Below, piece by piece: positions 24,490 to 36,927 of a DNA stretch of 64,000 nucleotides. Made by a program: the position numbers and the translations under genes. Origin of the DNA: Varanus komodoensis (lineage: Eukaryota > Chordata > Lepidosauria > Squamata > Varanidae). Positions within the stretch are counted from its first letter, which is position 1, and every line of letters begins with the position of its first letter. The stretch lies in the NCBI RefSeq assembly GCF_004798865.1, contig NW_025335505.1, forward strand, positions 13,043,564 through 13,107,563. Direction: 5' to 3'. The notes under the pieces are model-generated. The model did not search any database and was not told the DNA's origin. It saw nothing but the letters and a program-made list of their open reading frames with translations.

Positions 24490-25255
24490 AGCAGAGAACA
24501 AATGCTAATGTTACATCAAAAACCATTTTTGGAACTGATTAGCATAATGCCTGGCTACCAGAAACATAAGCCCTGAGGCCTATTAGGTATAGAGAGATAG
24601 TCATGAGATGGGCTGCCCCAAGTCTTGAAGCATCCTGAAGCCACTGGGGAAACTCACCTGGAGTTGAATTACAGCATCATCAATAAGTGGATGACATGGA
24701 ACTTTTCCTCAGCTATATAAAATAAATAGAAATCAGTGTGATTCTAGAAGAAATTTTAACTATCCAATTAAAATTATCCAATTCTTTTCAGACTAGAACT
24801 TTCATTCTCACAATCAGGTGCTAAGAAATGGCAATATTTATTTGAAGTGAAATCTGTTTTGCGCAAATGCAGTTGCATCAGTTGATTCAATAGAAGTATT
24901 ACTTTTGACAATGGAGTGTGTTTGGCCCATCTTCCTCTTGTGTTCAGGGAATACAGTTGACCTTTTCAAAAAGAATTCTGATTTCCCACTTGAATCATAT
25001 TTGTTGTGTTTTCTGTTTTGGAGCTGAAAGAGACATCTTGGGAAATAATTGAAGTATATGGCAAGTTAATCCCTCTTTCACAGGACAACACCTGCATCAC
25101 ACTTGTATGTTAGATAATAATGTGTGGTCTAAAATATTTTCAGCTGTGTTCCACTCAGAAATAGGGCATCTCTTTCTCTTACTTTAACCAGTAATGAAAC
25201 TGTTGCATGCTTACAGTGTTGGCTATCTACACAGACTTACAAATAATTTTCTAGC
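24490..25255. other. Unique sequence, no gene seen
   Basis: No recognised repeat or coding signal. Confidence 0.45.
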
Positions 25256-25257
25256 AC

Positions 25258-25326
25258 AGGGGTGAGGAACCTGTGGCCAATAGTCAGGCTGATGGGGATT
25301 GTAGTTCAATAACATCTGGAAGTCCA
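25258..25326 (+). mobile_element. hAT-type MITE fragment
   Basis: Begins CAGGGGTGAGGAACCTGTGG, a typical hAT terminal sequence, then passes into GGCTGATGGGGATTGTAGTT and ACATCTGGAAGTCC, which match the other half of the same small palindromic family. The usual closing TIR is missing, so this is an internally deleted and end-lost copy. Confidence 0.55.
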
Positions 25327-25632
25327 AAATAACCCAATCTCTAGTTTAGATCTACACATTGGTATCTTGAATATATAAACTATTAAATAAAATTAACTGT
25401 GTTTGTAATAATATTGACTAGACTTCAGCATTTGGGTATTAACCAGACAACCACTGTAAACAGGTAGATTTGGCAAAGAAAGTAACTGCTAATGAGTAAC
25501 TGCTAATCAATCACATTTAGAAGATTCCCATTTAAACTGGATACCAGATATCTGTCTACTGAACATGAAGTATTACATTAAGGGATAGGATAGGGGGTTG
25601 CCTGCTAGCCCAGCTCCATAACAGGTGTTTTT

Positions 25633-26416
25633 GTTGTGAACAGTTCATCATGGTTCTCTAATGTTAAACTTTCTGATGCATGTGAATAGAATATTGCAAA
25701 TCAATAGTAGATCCATTACCATAAACCCCAGGGCAGAATGGGCTTTCAGGCCATGAGCCATGTTCTGGAGACATGAATTCAGGAAGGACTTCATTTCCTG
25801 AGCTAGCCTGTAGGAGAGAAGAAAGAATGCTGAAATTCTTGCAGACAAAAAGTCCAGCAGTTCCCCCATTAAAGGGATTAGGCAAAACAACCCTAAAACC
25901 CTGCAACCATCCATTGTCCTGAGACATTGCTTCATCTATATTGTCTAGCCAACACAAACAAGGGAGGGAACAGGGAAACAATAGTTAAGGCCATCTAGAA
26001 TCCATCAAGTCCCATTCCAACAATTAGCATAAACTTGGGAAGCTCCTCTTTCCCGTAAGTCACATGTGCAGAGAGAAATGGTATAAATATCAGGGTGTTC
26101 GAAAGGGCTCTCTTCTCTCTCTCCCCTGCAAGAACTCAGGACACACAAGCTGTTTTGCTGCTGGACAGGTAATGGACCCCTGCTAGTCCTTCTCTGTGTT
26201 AGGTAGGATGCTCTTTCTCTCTTCAGAAATATAGTGTAAGATTGGGATGCAATGGAAATATTTGCTGTCTGGACCTCATGGGGCTAAAGCTTGTGCCTGC
26301 TGTGTATTTTTCTGATGAATAAACTGCCATTTTCCTTTCAAAGCACTGTGTGTGTTTGTGTGAATGCAAAAACAGGGCTTGTTCTCTCTGGCTGTGTGCC
26401 TTAAACTCCAACAAAA
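25633..26416 (+). mobile_element. Possible second LTR-like relic
   Basis: A retrovirus-like promoter and end arrangement: a GGTATAAATATCAG box near 26082, a C/T-rich TCTCTTCTCTCTCTCCCCTG tract, and an AATAAACT signal near 26318, ending CTCCAACA at 26416, which suits an LTR end. The left limit is uncertain (TGTTGTG at 25633 is one option) and no target duplication is visible. No internal retroviral genes adjoin. If real it is a solo LTR fossil of unknown family. Confidence 0.4.
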
Positions 26417-26419
26417 GAT

Positions 26420-27865
26420 CCTAAACCTTTCAAGGCAATCTGAAGGCCAAACATCTCCTTTTGAGGTATATTACTCTCCAAGATTACCTGGTATAGCATT
26501 GTGAGCTTTTATTTTGCGTAAAAAGTTGCACATTTTCCAAATGTGTGCATTAATTCTGTGCATTTTTAAAATATATGCATTTTTTTCTCCAGCCGTTTCT
26601 TTATGTTTTTGAAATTATAAATTTTCATTCTATTTTTTCAAGCCATCTTCAGTATTTAACATAGGAACTTTGAAATACTGTAGCTGGACAAACCACTAAT
26701 GAGGAGCAACTGCCTCCATTCTCTCACATATATGGGGCCCTGTGGTCTCAAGGGAACATCCATTCAGCTCTAAGATTTTTCAGTATCTTAGTGTAATCTA
26801 AAGTACCATGATCAGTCAATTTACCAACTTTTGGGGGAAAGAGGAATGCCAGTTCCATTGAACTAAATGTATATAATTGAGCAGAGCAGATTGGAGGGCA
26901 CCCTGAAAATCCAGAAAAATGGTATAGCTCACATTGAGATAACAGGGGTTCTACTGAATGTCATTTGGTGCGCAAAGACTTCTTAAAGTGCTCTGCAAAG
27001 AGCCACTGTTCTGTAAACGACTTCTGCATTAGTGTGTCGAAAAACATGGCTTGTCAAGTTGCATCCAGTTAACCAATGTTGCTCTGGTGAGCTGGAAACA
27101 ATATTCTGTGGTGTTTATACTTGACTTTTTCTTCATGATTGCATCAGTGAACAATGGTTTTAGTGATGTGGATTTTATAGCATGAAAAGACCTCCAGTCA
27201 CAGAGGAAAGAAACTACATAGAGTACAAGGCATTAAATACACTGGAGCTAGAATGGAGTACCGTGTCACTGCCTAGTGCTACAGGGACTGTGGGCCTTCC
27301 CCAACAATTATCTGTCCAAGAAAATGACCATGTAACCTAAGTTGGATAATTATATTTAGAGACCATTAAATGCCATAGGAAGCTTACATCCAAGGAAAAT
27401 GAACTGTAAATAACCAGAAGCAACAAAGATGTTCCTAATAGCATCTAACAGAGAAGGTCAAACATTGCAACGTTTCATTCTGTGTCTTCGTGCTCTCAGT
27501 CACCCATATGTAACCCCTGAAATGGCATGATTTGTTCTGCAGCAACGGTTGTGACTTTGCTGGTACATAATCCTACTTATCCAATGCTACTTGAAAAGGC
27601 TTCCTTACTACATAATGTGAACATCACAGCCTGTTAGGAGAAGCTGTAAAATCTTTAAATTCATCTTGACATCAGAGCTGTGAATGATAGTTTATCAGTG
27701 CTTCTTTGACGCCTTTGCCCTTTGCTGCTGGTTATGCAATTGTAAGAGAGATGCTAATCTCAATCTTTGAAAAGGCCATGGCACATACTAGTGATTGCTA
27801 CACTAAGTATCATATTTTAGAGAATCTGTGGGCAGGTTCTCACTATCCAACTTTTCCATGAAATT
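26420..27865. other. Unique sequence, no gene seen
   Basis: No repeat recognised. About 27630-27790 has balanced composition and homeodomain-like motifs and may be conserved non-coding DNA; this cannot be tested here. Confidence 0.4.
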
Positions 27866-27869
27866 GTGT

Positions 27870-28022
27870 ACATAGGAGCATGGAAAGTTGCATTATATTA
27901 AAACCATTGGCCCGTGTAAGCCAGTATTGTTAGGAACGACTGGCAATGGCTGTCTAGGGATCAAACCTGGGACCTTCTGCATGCAAAATATGTATTCTAT
28001 CACATTGAACAAATAGGTCCTC
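27870..28022 (-). repeat. tRNA-derived SINE
   Basis: The reverse complement starts with a tRNA-like head: TAGAATACATATTTTGCATG, then AGAAGGTCCCAGGTTTGATC, where GGTTTGATCCC is a B box. It ends with the family's 3' signature, seen on the plus strand as ACATAGGAGCATGGAAAGTT and AAACCATTGGCCCGTGTAAG. A second copy of this family lies at 50200-50356 on the other strand. The middle is shortened. Confidence 0.75.
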
Positions 28023-28024
28023 CA

Positions 28025-29725
28025 ACAGGAAAAAGTTTATGTGGAAAGAGGTTAGTGGCATGAACTAAGCTGTGCCTGCTGGAAGCTGGCAGCCATTTCC
28101 CTGATCCCAGATGCATTTTGTAGATGTCTGAAGGCCTTCTAGGTGTAGGATAAGTCATCTCTGACCTCTTTTATGTGGACATGCACCTGTGTTGCATTTT
28201 GGTCAGGAGCTGGAAAGTTGTGACCTGAAGGCTGCATGTGGTCCATGACTAAGTTTCATGCAGCCCTTGACCCAATTGACTCAGTAGTATTTTGCACAAA
28301 TGCATGCACAGACATATACACAATTTCCAGATGCACAAATTTGCACTCCTGAAGATGCACAAATCCCCCAACATATATAGGCCCCACCCAAATGTATATT
28401 TTCATGTTCTAGCATATGGGAGAAATGCACGTTTTTGTTTGATGTCTTTTATCTACTCCATTTTTACAACTAAATTTGTATAGAATTACGGAAAGTAGGA
28501 AAACAAAAAACCAAAGAATCCATATGACTTTGGTGAAAAACAGTCTGTTGTAGTATCCATGGTTTGGATTCTTAGCAATCTGTACTCATTTAGGCCTGTT
28601 ACTGATTTCTCCAATATCAGTAAGCAGTAGGCAATGAATCCCCATTGTTATCTCATAAAGTGATGCTGTTCTCCAATGAAGTATTGGCTGGAAGAACTCT
28701 AACCAATGCTTTGGCTGCATGCTTGTCACTGTGGCCATTCCTGCAGAAAAGTTCTGGCCAACAGAAAGCATTTAGATGTCTCATTCGTCAGAGGTTACCT
28801 GTTTATAATGCTTGCCTTCCTAGTAAGCCTAGCTCAATGGTATAGTTTTAATCCCATTAAGTTGGGAATGGGTTGCAAACTTTGGACTATGAAAGGTAAA
28901 GTAATACAGAGTTTTCTGTCCTAAATTTTCAGTTGTTCTAACAGCAGATTCCCCTGGCGATTACTTCAAGCAGTCTCATTGGCTGCTTCCTTGTAGTCAC
29001 TGCTGCAACATCTCTCTCTGAGAAGGAAGAGGACTCTGGACTTCATAACAGTGAAACATGACAATGGGAAAACACCATATAACATCATTAAGTAGGCAGG
29101 CCATGTAAAAACAAAGAAACAGAAAGCACCCAAACAACAGGTGATGTATGATGCCATGCTAGGCTATATGATTTCACACTAGAGCACCCAAGATGCACCT
29201 TAACACTGTGCAAGTGCAAAAAACCTGTATCCATGGAATGGGATTTTGTATTAAAGGACAACTCTTGCCCAAGCTTTCATGGATAATTGGTTACTTTCTG
29301 AGTAAATAACAGATTCATGCAGAGTATGTTTGCCCATCTCTAGTGTTAATAGTGATTCAATCTTTAATGCACCCTTTATTCCATAATATTAGGGTAGTGT
29401 TTTTAATGTAAACTTGCATGGAAACAGTATTGCATTGGCTTGATACAATAAAAAGACAATCCTCGCAAGAATGGTATTGTTTGATCTGCCCATCTTCAAC
29501 CATAGCAGGCATCAGCCTAGTAGGATGCCAAATATGATTAAAGTTCCCCTCAGACCAATCCCACTCCATAGCTTGCCCAGTCAGGCTCTTTTGAACCACC
29601 TGCAAACGAATAGGAAAAGTTGTAACATATAGATGCTTTGGGCTGCTTCCGTAGTGTACATGCTGTCCTTTCAATCACTAAACCATAGCTCCAGAGACAG
29701 AAAGCTTTATAAGTACCTGCCATAG
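28025..29725. other. Unique sequence, no gene seen
   Basis: No recognised exon or repeat. Several short ATGCACAAAT repeats occur near 28300-28370. Confidence 0.45.
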
Positions 29726-29729
29726 CATG

Positions 29730-29885
29730 CTACTCCTTTTAACTCTGTCTTATGCCTTCCTTTTCCATGCTTTAAAAAATGAATATTAATCTCTTACCTG
29801 CCTCACAAGGGTCCCATGAGGATTACATATTTGCAGAACACTTTGAAGATGAAACAAACTCCATAAATGCTAGGTATTATTATAA
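29730..29885 (+). repeat. MIR-type (CORE) SINE fragment
   Basis: The series TTAATCTCTTACCTGCCTCA, GGGTCCCATGAGGATTACAT, AGAACACTTTGAAGATG and CTCCATAAATGCTAGGTATT follows the MIR 3' half in order and spacing (CCTCATAGGGTTGTTGTGAG..., GTAAAGCGCTT..., ATAAATGTTAG). MIR elements are ancient amniote SINEs. This copy is diverged and lacks its tRNA head. Confidence 0.65.
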
Positions 29886-30007
29886 TTCCTCTCTCTCCTT
29901 GTTATCTTCAAGGGGATTTTTGTTTCAGGTTTAGTCCTGCCCTCTCTTATTTCCTCCCTTTATATTTATTTTCATTACCTACATCATTTTCTGCCTCTGC
30001 TTCATTT

Positions 30008-30056
30008 GGTGGGCGGGGTGGGCGGGGGGGGCAAGACTAGGGTGGGCGGGGGGGGG
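30008..30056 (+). other. G-rich tract, potential G-quadruplex
   Basis: Three copies of GGTGGGCGGGG-like sequence in 49 bases, with more than four runs of three or more G on the plus strand, separated by one to about ten bases. The pattern fits the usual G-quadruplex rule. It lies in otherwise AT-rich DNA. Confidence 0.85.
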
Positions 30057-30285
30057 AATCTTTTCATTAATTGTATTTGTATCAATCTTTTAAACCTCTG
30101 TTCTAGGTCTTTCTTTATTAGTAATTTGGTTCTAGAAGTTAACAAAGATACTCACTCTGGTTCCCCTGACCTTCACAAAAGCAATCACTTTTATCCTGAT
30201 GTTCTGGGAGCATGGAAAACATAGTGGACACATTGCAATCTGAAGAATGCAGTGGCAGAAACATTCAGTATGTCCCCCTGTCTAG

Positions 30286-30412
30286 AGAATGGGAAACTTG
30301 TGATCCTCCAAAAGATTTGGCCAACAGCTACCATCAGCCCAAGCTTCCATAGACAATGGTAAGGAAATTGCAGCACAAAACATCTGGAAGTCTACAAGTT
30401 GTCCATCCCTCT
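30286..30412. mobile_element. hAT-type palindromic MITE
   Basis: The left part GGGAAACTTGTGATCCTCCA and the right part TGGAAGTCTACAAGTTGTCC are imperfect inverted repeats, with CTACCATCAGCCCAAGC and GACAATGGTAAGGAAATTGC in the middle, as in the squamate GGCAACCTGTGGCCCTCCAG family. No coding sequence; flanking duplication not clear. Confidence 0.65.
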
Positions 30413-30414
30413 GC

Positions 30415-32205
30415 CTAACACCCCCACACATAGAAGTACATTGCAGTATGTGCAGTGCAAGTCCACAGCTTAAGGATCAGACCACAAAGGGATGGGGCAT
30501 CTCTCCATTTATCCCGAAAGGAATTAAGCCCCTGTGAAAATTCTAAGCAAGTATATGCAAAATGTTCAGAGTCATTTGGGTTCGCATCTGCCTCTGCAAC
30601 CTCCCCTTTCCCTGCTCCCTTAAGGGCTTTCTTCCGATTCCTAGTGCAAGAGAAGCCAGGGATTGCTCCAATAGCTCAACAGGCATTCCTTGTTTGTCAA
30701 CTACTTAAACAACAAGGGTATTCGCTAGTGGGAACGAGTATGAACAGCCTCTACTAATGAGCTGGAGCTGCCTTTCCCACCTTCTCATTCTCCTGTGCCA
30801 TAGTTTGATCTGAAGGCTCTTGGGTATGGCAGGGGTAAAGATAGAGAAAGGAAGCCCTCAAGCCCTGCTTAATCTACATCTTCCTGTGAATAACTAATTA
30901 AGGGAGCTCATTTTTATGAGTCACTCCTTTCAGTTACTAACAATATCCTGCATGTTAATCTATTAGTAAAACATTCAGATCCTTGGTTCAGTGGACAGGA
31001 CACAGCATGAAGAAGCAAAGTTGATGCCAGGAGAGGTCTTTCAAGGGAGAAGAATGCTGTCACAGAACACTTCAGATGGAAGAGCTGTATGGGGGAAATA
31101 AGATTTTTGTAAGGTAGAAGGACATATGTCCATATTTAGCAACATTTTTGGCCACTTGGATTCTCATATTTCAATGTAATGGTGGGATTTATATGAAATG
31201 CATAAATAAGGAAAACAGAAGAGTGACAAACACTGTGGAAGCTCAAAGGGACAAGTACTTGGTACAGGTAACTGAGTATAAAAGAAACAAAATATGTAAG
31301 CCTGAATTGTCTGACTAGGGAAAGGGTAGTGTTACTACTACAAGGCAGGATTTGGGGAATGGAAGTGGGAAGTGAAAGGATTAGAGTCATAACTGAGTCA
31401 AATTCTTTGGATGAACATAAATGGATAGCTAAATTGGTGTGATTTTTAAAACAATAGGGTTCATCTCCTGGCTGGCTCTGTGAACTATCCAATAAGGAAC
31501 CATGCAGCAAGTCTGGTATTATTTTGGTACCACCTGGTCAAAATGATGTGGCTTTATGGTGACATTATAGAGCCACATCAGAGTGTGATCAGTGGTTCTT
31601 CCCTCACCCTCAACTCATTGCACAAATAAGTCTGCATTATCACTAGAATAAAGGGCAAATTGCACTGTGAAAGATCCCTCCCCCTCCATGCACACAAAAC
31701 ACCTCCCCCAAAAGTGGTTTAAAGTGTGACCCTAAATGGATCCCAAACTCCACTGCACAAATTCTGTGGCCAGTCTATGACGCATGCCATGCTATTCACC
31801 TTCTTTCTCTCCTTCCCCACCATATGAATCCAGCCTTATAGATCTCAGCCAAACAAGTTTCTTTAGACACTGTACCTGGACGGACAGCTGAAGGCTCAGC
31901 GTGCAAGAACTCCCAGGTTAAAACCTTGGCTGAAAGAGCAATCAGAATGGAAAACAATCAAATTGAAATGTATGAATTCAACCTATGTCTCCTTTGCTTT
32001 GATTGAATGTATTGGTGTGCCTTACCAGTCACCATTTTCTTCCAGTTTTGTAGTTAATGATTGAAATGTTGTAACAAGAGCTCCAAGTAGATCTCTTGAT
32101 ATTCTATTGTTTTGTTGAACTGAGGATTGGACTGAGAAAACTGTCGATGTTATGTTATGTTAAAAAGCAGTAACCAAAGAGGAAAACATGAATATTATTA
32201 AATTG
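30415..32205. other. Unique sequence, no gene seen
   Basis: Contains open frames of 100 codons (plus, 30455-30757) and 124 codons (minus, 31136-31510). Neither shows a domain, a repeat or good splice borders, and both look like chance openings. Confidence 0.45.
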
Positions 32206-32207
32206 TG

Positions 32208-32428
32208 TTTATATTCTTTCTTTCTCCCACTTTCAAGGAATCCAAGGTGGCTTACAATGTTCTCCTCTCCATTTTATTCTCACAGCAGCAACTCTGTGTG
32301 GTAGGTCAGGCTAAGAGACAGTGAAGGGCCCTTAACCACCCAGTAGATCTCATGACTGAGTGGGCGCTGGAATCCAGAGATCCTGAATCCCAGTCCAGCA
32401 CTCTCAACCACTACATCACACTGGCTCT
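32208..32428 (-). repeat. Sauria-type SINE
   Basis: The reverse complement reads GTGATGTAGTGGTTGAGAGT in the head, then TGGACTGGGATTCAGGATCT, CACTCAGTCATGAGATC, TTAGCCTGACCTACCACACA and GAGTTGCTGCTGTGAGAATA, and ends in a CTTTGAAAGTGGGAGAAAG block. This is a nearly full-length member and the clearest of the four Sauria-type copies here. Confidence 0.8.
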
Positions 32429-32429
32429 T

Positions 32430-34460
32430 TTCCCCAGAGTTAGAGGTTTCCAGAATCTCCCCTGCTTGAATTACTGAACTCAAGGAAGACAGAGGTATAG
32501 CCATGTGCATGTTCATCATGTAACATCCTGATCTCCCACACATTTTCTTAACAGTAAGTTCTATGGGTTTCAGTGGACTTTGGAGTTGATGGCTCATCTA
32601 GATGGCCACAAGACTCTGCTGCTGCCATTTGTCACTCCTTGCACTGCAGGAATGTAGGTCTCTGTGTTCAGAGATACATGTGCCACCAGGGCAGAGGGCA
32701 TTGGATCGCTCCCTTTACTGATTAGATGGATTTCATAGTAATTGGTGGTGGAAGCATGCAGAACCTTAGACCTGGGGTGGGGGGGGGGGAAATCCAGCCT
32801 TTCAGGGGTCCCAAGCTGACCCTGCAGGATTCTTCAGATGGCTACACCTGTTTGCCCTCACCACCAATTTTTTGTTGCCCTCACCACCAATTGTTTCTCT
32901 CCATTGGAAAACGTTGCACTGCCTCTCCAAATGATCAGCTACCAGCTGCAAGAAATTTCACTGGGAATCTGCAGGCACTTTGAAGGTGTTTATGCCCTGC
33001 CCCTTTTGCTTTCAATGCATCTCTTTGACCTCAGACACCATTGACCTCAGACACCATTGGAAAGTGTCCCCCAAGTGTTAGAAGAGCTAATTCTTGCAGT
33101 TTAACAGCCTTGCAGTAGAGGAAGAAGAAACAGCAAAGGAGAGATATAGTGTATTCTTCATCTGAATATGAATTGAAGGGAATTGTCCCATGTTCCCTAT
33201 CATACCACATACATACACAAAGTGATTTTAAAAGTTGTATGGGAAATTTGAATTGGTTGTATTCTGATTTAGAGGAAAGGAGAGATTTTGCAATGTCAGC
33301 ATTTCAGCCATGAAACCAATTGCCTTATTTTTACTTTAGATGATGTTTCATGCTGAGCAATTAACATATCTATGGAAAGAGTCAAGGATGTCTGATAAAT
33401 GGCTGTTACTGAAGACATGGCTGCCTCCTGCTAATGTTACAAAGGCAAGGTTCTTTCCATCGGGAGTTTGGCCACAGGGATTATCTATAACAGGGGCTGC
33501 AGGCAGACCCGACAAAAGAATATATATAAGGCCATGTGCAGAACTGAGAAAGGCAAGAGAAAAAGATGTTGGGAATAAAGAAAAGGAAAAGGAAACGAAA
33601 ACGAGGTGCAGTGAGAATAGGGAACAGAATTTGAAAATGGTATTTAATACCCACCCACATAACAACACTCACCAAGCTTCATGTCCATGTGTTCATATAT
33701 ATTCCCATTGAACAGATGAATTATTAGTATGGAGGCAGGTTTCAGTGTGATACATTTTCATTGATACAAAGTTATGATCTAGGGCTAGGCTGGATTAGTT
33801 GGGGGACCTCAGCTTTGTTGATCTGAATATAGGGTATGTCTTACTGCTTATGTCAGTCTCCGATCCTTTTCCAGTGATGATGACAACAGCAACAGAAGTC
33901 TTGCTTCCAGACTTATACATTCAACTTTTCTCAGGGCATTGCCCTGAGACATCCATTTAAAGATGCAAACTTCATGGTTCAGGTTGGAAACCTCTTGGAA
34001 TCACCAAGGTCAAAAGATTGCCTTTTCTTTTGGAAATTGTATTTGCCACTTACATTTGATTCTTGAAAATGAAAATGCAGAACTTAATGTAGGATTTATT
34101 GTGACATTTTTGTGCAAGTCAGTCTTTAGATTTCTTGATTAAAACAACTACCACTTACAAGTAAAGCAATTTACAATGCCAGGTATGTGAAATGTAAGGT
34201 CATTTCAATGTTTGTATGACTTAGAGTTTGTATGACTAGGGCAGTCATGTGCCATTGTCCTTCAGAAAAACAGGGAAAATGTGAAGAAATATGGAGTATT
34301 AGGCACAGTGAGTCCTACCATCTGCAGAGTACTCACGGAATTATCCTTTTATCCTTTAAAATGTATACACAGAGAGAAATTCAGGAGTTCTCAAACTTAT
34401 TTCTGTAAACCTCTTAAACATCATTAGAAGCCTCACTGGGCCATTTAATGGTTTCTTACT
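32430..34460. other. Unique sequence with two short tandem duplications
   Basis: 32852-32869 and 32875-32892 share TTGCCCTCACCACCAATT; 33025-33040 and 33041-33056 are exact 16-bp tandem copies of TTGACCTCAGACACCA. A G run lies at 32774-32790. Open frames of 123 (plus) and 106 (minus) codons overlap at 33340-33711 and support neither strand. Confidence 0.5.
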
Positions 34461-34463
34461 TTT

Positions 34464-34690
34464 GTTCTACTGGTTAAAATGGATCTGCTGATCTGGGACT
34501 GAGAAGATCCAGGCTCTAGGGCTCATTTGGCTGTGAATCTCACTGGATGATTCCAGACCAACCATAAACTCTCAGCCAGATCCTTACAGAGCTGTTGTGA
34601 GGGGTAAATACAGAGGAAGAAGAGAATGTAAGTTGCTGTGGGCAGCATGTTGGAAGAAAAGAAGGCTGGCTATAAATGTAACAGGACTGC
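34464..34690 (+). repeat. Sauria-type SINE, diverged
   Basis: Follows the family order: TACTGGTTAAAATGGATCTG, ATCTGGGACTGAGAAGATCC, TTGGCTGTGAATCTCACTGG, AACTCTCAGCCAGATCCTTA, GAGCTGTTGTGAGGGGTAAA, GTAAGTTGCTGTGGG and a closing GGCTATAAATG. The tRNA head is heavily decayed. Confidence 0.7.
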
Positions 34691-34887
34691 TTTCTCCTCT
34701 CAAATTGTATTATGAAAATCACAATGGTTAGGCCAAGTCTCTGAAAAGGTGCATTAACATTGACATTAAATGTTGAAGGGAAATATAGGCTGCACTAGAA
34801 CCATAACAAGAAAACTATGGGCCCAAGGCCAGAGCCTTGTTAGGCTGTTTGATGTGGTGAAAACAGCATCCATCCATTGTTAGGAGA

Positions 34888-34914
34888 ACAAGCAAGCAAG
34901 CAAGTAAGCAAGCA
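34888..34914. repeat. (AAGC)n microsatellite
   Basis: About six AAGC units with one AAGT change. Confidence 0.9.
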
Positions 34915-34954
34915 GTGTAGGACCAATATAAATATATTGAACTGATTTTTAACC

Positions 34955-35003
34955 TTTGTGTGGACCACTTCTACTGTCCATGGTCCGCAGTTAGGAACCT
35001 CTG
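34955..35003 (-). mobile_element. Possible hAT terminal fragment
   Basis: Ends GTCCGCAGTTAGGAACCTCTG, whose reverse complement CAGAGGTTCCTAACTGCGG resembles the CAGTGGTTCCCAACC termini of hAT (Charlie-like) elements. Only one end is visible. Confidence 0.35.
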
Positions 35004-35004
35004 G

Positions 35005-36920
35005 ATTAGGGCAAGAGATTAAAATTAGGCAACAACTCTCAGTAATAAATTAGTTTCACAAGAGAGTAATTAAAATACCTATGGGAGGGGGTGAATATTG
35101 GACCACTACTTTTTGTTGTGCAATAAATAAAATAAAATAACTTGGGACTTCAGCACCACATGCCAATTTTCATTTCCAAGCATATTTTTATGAGTGTGCT
35201 ATAAACCTCTGAAAATAAGTCTTTATTATGGTAGTACCGACACAACCTTGACTATAATGGTGTGAAAATGACATTAGAATGTCAGGTTTGTGATTGGCAA
35301 AAGAAGGATTGTTTTAAAGCTATTTCCTAGCTCAGAACAACAACTATCAATGCATGGTTGTTAAATAATTTATAGTGTCTTTTAGTGGTGTCACACAGTG
35401 ACACTACAATGGGAGAGAGCAAGCAGACAAACAAAGCAACTGAAATTATTATACACTTCATTATTTAATGCCACCTAACCTTTGGGTACATTAGGGTCCA
35501 ATCCTATGGCCTTCATTATCCGGGGGAGGGCATAGGAATATTTGGAGTTCCTGCACCAAGGTCATCCATAGGATCTGTCTTGGAGCACACTGGATTGCAT
35601 GTTTAGTCCTTTAGACATAATTTGCCCTTAAAAGTGGTAAAATAAAATAATATTAAAGTCATTCTGTATGGTGAATGTAAGAAGAAGGAAGAAAACAACC
35701 AATTTCTTTCCAGTGCTAACAAATCTTGCTTTCTTGAAAAAGCCTGTGTTTTATTTCCTGATCCATCTTCATTTTTAAAAAATGACCTGTCATGAGGTCT
35801 TGATTTAAAATACTGTTTTCTTGTTAGTAATGTCTCATGATAGACTTTAACTTGCTGTTGTAGATTCTACAGCTAAGACGTAAATATTTGAAAAAAATGG
35901 CATGATAGCTAGATGTTTTTTGAAAAAAAAAAAAAGGATTCAGAGAATCTCAGAGGCTTTGGGGAAATGGGAAAACAATTCATTTCCTTCCATCCCAACT
36001 TACGTTTCAATTTGATAGCATATTTTGATTTAAAGCAATGTACAAGAAAATTCAATACCCAGTTAAACAGGAAGGAACTATAATGTACCTACAGAGCATA
36101 CATTCAGCCAATGTGTGCTAACTACATCGCTTCTGTGGCTTAAATCCATCATCATGCTACAGGATTTCACTAGTATGACAGGACTTTCTCTCTCACTCCT
36201 CCTGATGTGGCATTTCTTGTTTTATCTGTAGAGACTGCAGCATGTTCTCTCAGTAAATATGTGACCTGAATGACAAGTGGAATCACCACTATATACATCC
36301 CCACCATGAGCTATGCTTCATGATAGGGCCAATTGCTCAAAGTATATAATTCTTTGTGCAAAGTACAGAGAGTGTGCAAAGCCTCAAGTCACATGCATGG
36401 AAGCAAAACTCTGCTTGCACAGCATGTGTGTGAGTGCTTGTGCAAAATAGAACTTCATGGACTTACTTCGATTTACCCCTGTCCAATGCTCAGGTGAACA
36501 TTCTGTGTGAGGAGGGCTTAGGGCTGGAGTTTGGGAACCCAAGTTGAAGAAATCTGGTGGATCCCCCACAAACAAATGAGATTCCTTACACAGCACTAAG
36601 TGGCAGAACCCAAGCTGCTGCTGTATTCTCTTTTCCTCATACGCCTTGCATTGTGGGACTGGGTGAGCTTAGTGTCACTACCACAAGGCACAGTGATGGT
36701 AGCAGTGAGAGCAGAAAGCTGGGATACAAACACCGTTGCACTGATCCAGCAACACTTTTCAGATTTCAGAAGGTCACAATAGATTTCTCTTCTTCCCTGC
36801 TACTTCTGGGTGCAGAATGCTCCTGGAGTTAGGAGGTCTTTGGCCAGAAGCTGCAGGGAAGAAACTACTAGTGTTACAGCTAACTTGGGCTGGGGTTGGA
36901 GCAAAGTTGCCTTAGGCTTT
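35005..36920. other. Unique sequence with a possible small MITE
   Basis: 35495-35600 starts GTCCAATCCTATGGCCTTC and shows CCATAGGATCTGTCTTGG in reverse orientation, hinting at a small inverted-repeat element. A poly-A run lies at 35922-35934. No exon recognised. Confidence 0.4.
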
Positions 36921-36927
36921 TTAAAGA

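Noticed and set aside
25648-25981. Two overlapping minus-strand frames of 95 and 105 codons
   Set aside because: They overlap in different frames, match nothing known, and lie in the LTR-like segment.
30455-30757. 100-codon plus-strand gene
   Set aside because: Serine- and alanine-rich translation without a family match; no splice borders and no conserved neighbour.
31136-31510. 124-codon minus-strand gene
   Set aside because: No domain, no splice support and a composition like its surroundings; an open stretch in AT-rich DNA.
33340-33711. 123-codon plus-strand gene
   Set aside because: A frame of similar length is open on the opposite strand, and neither has a recognisable motif.
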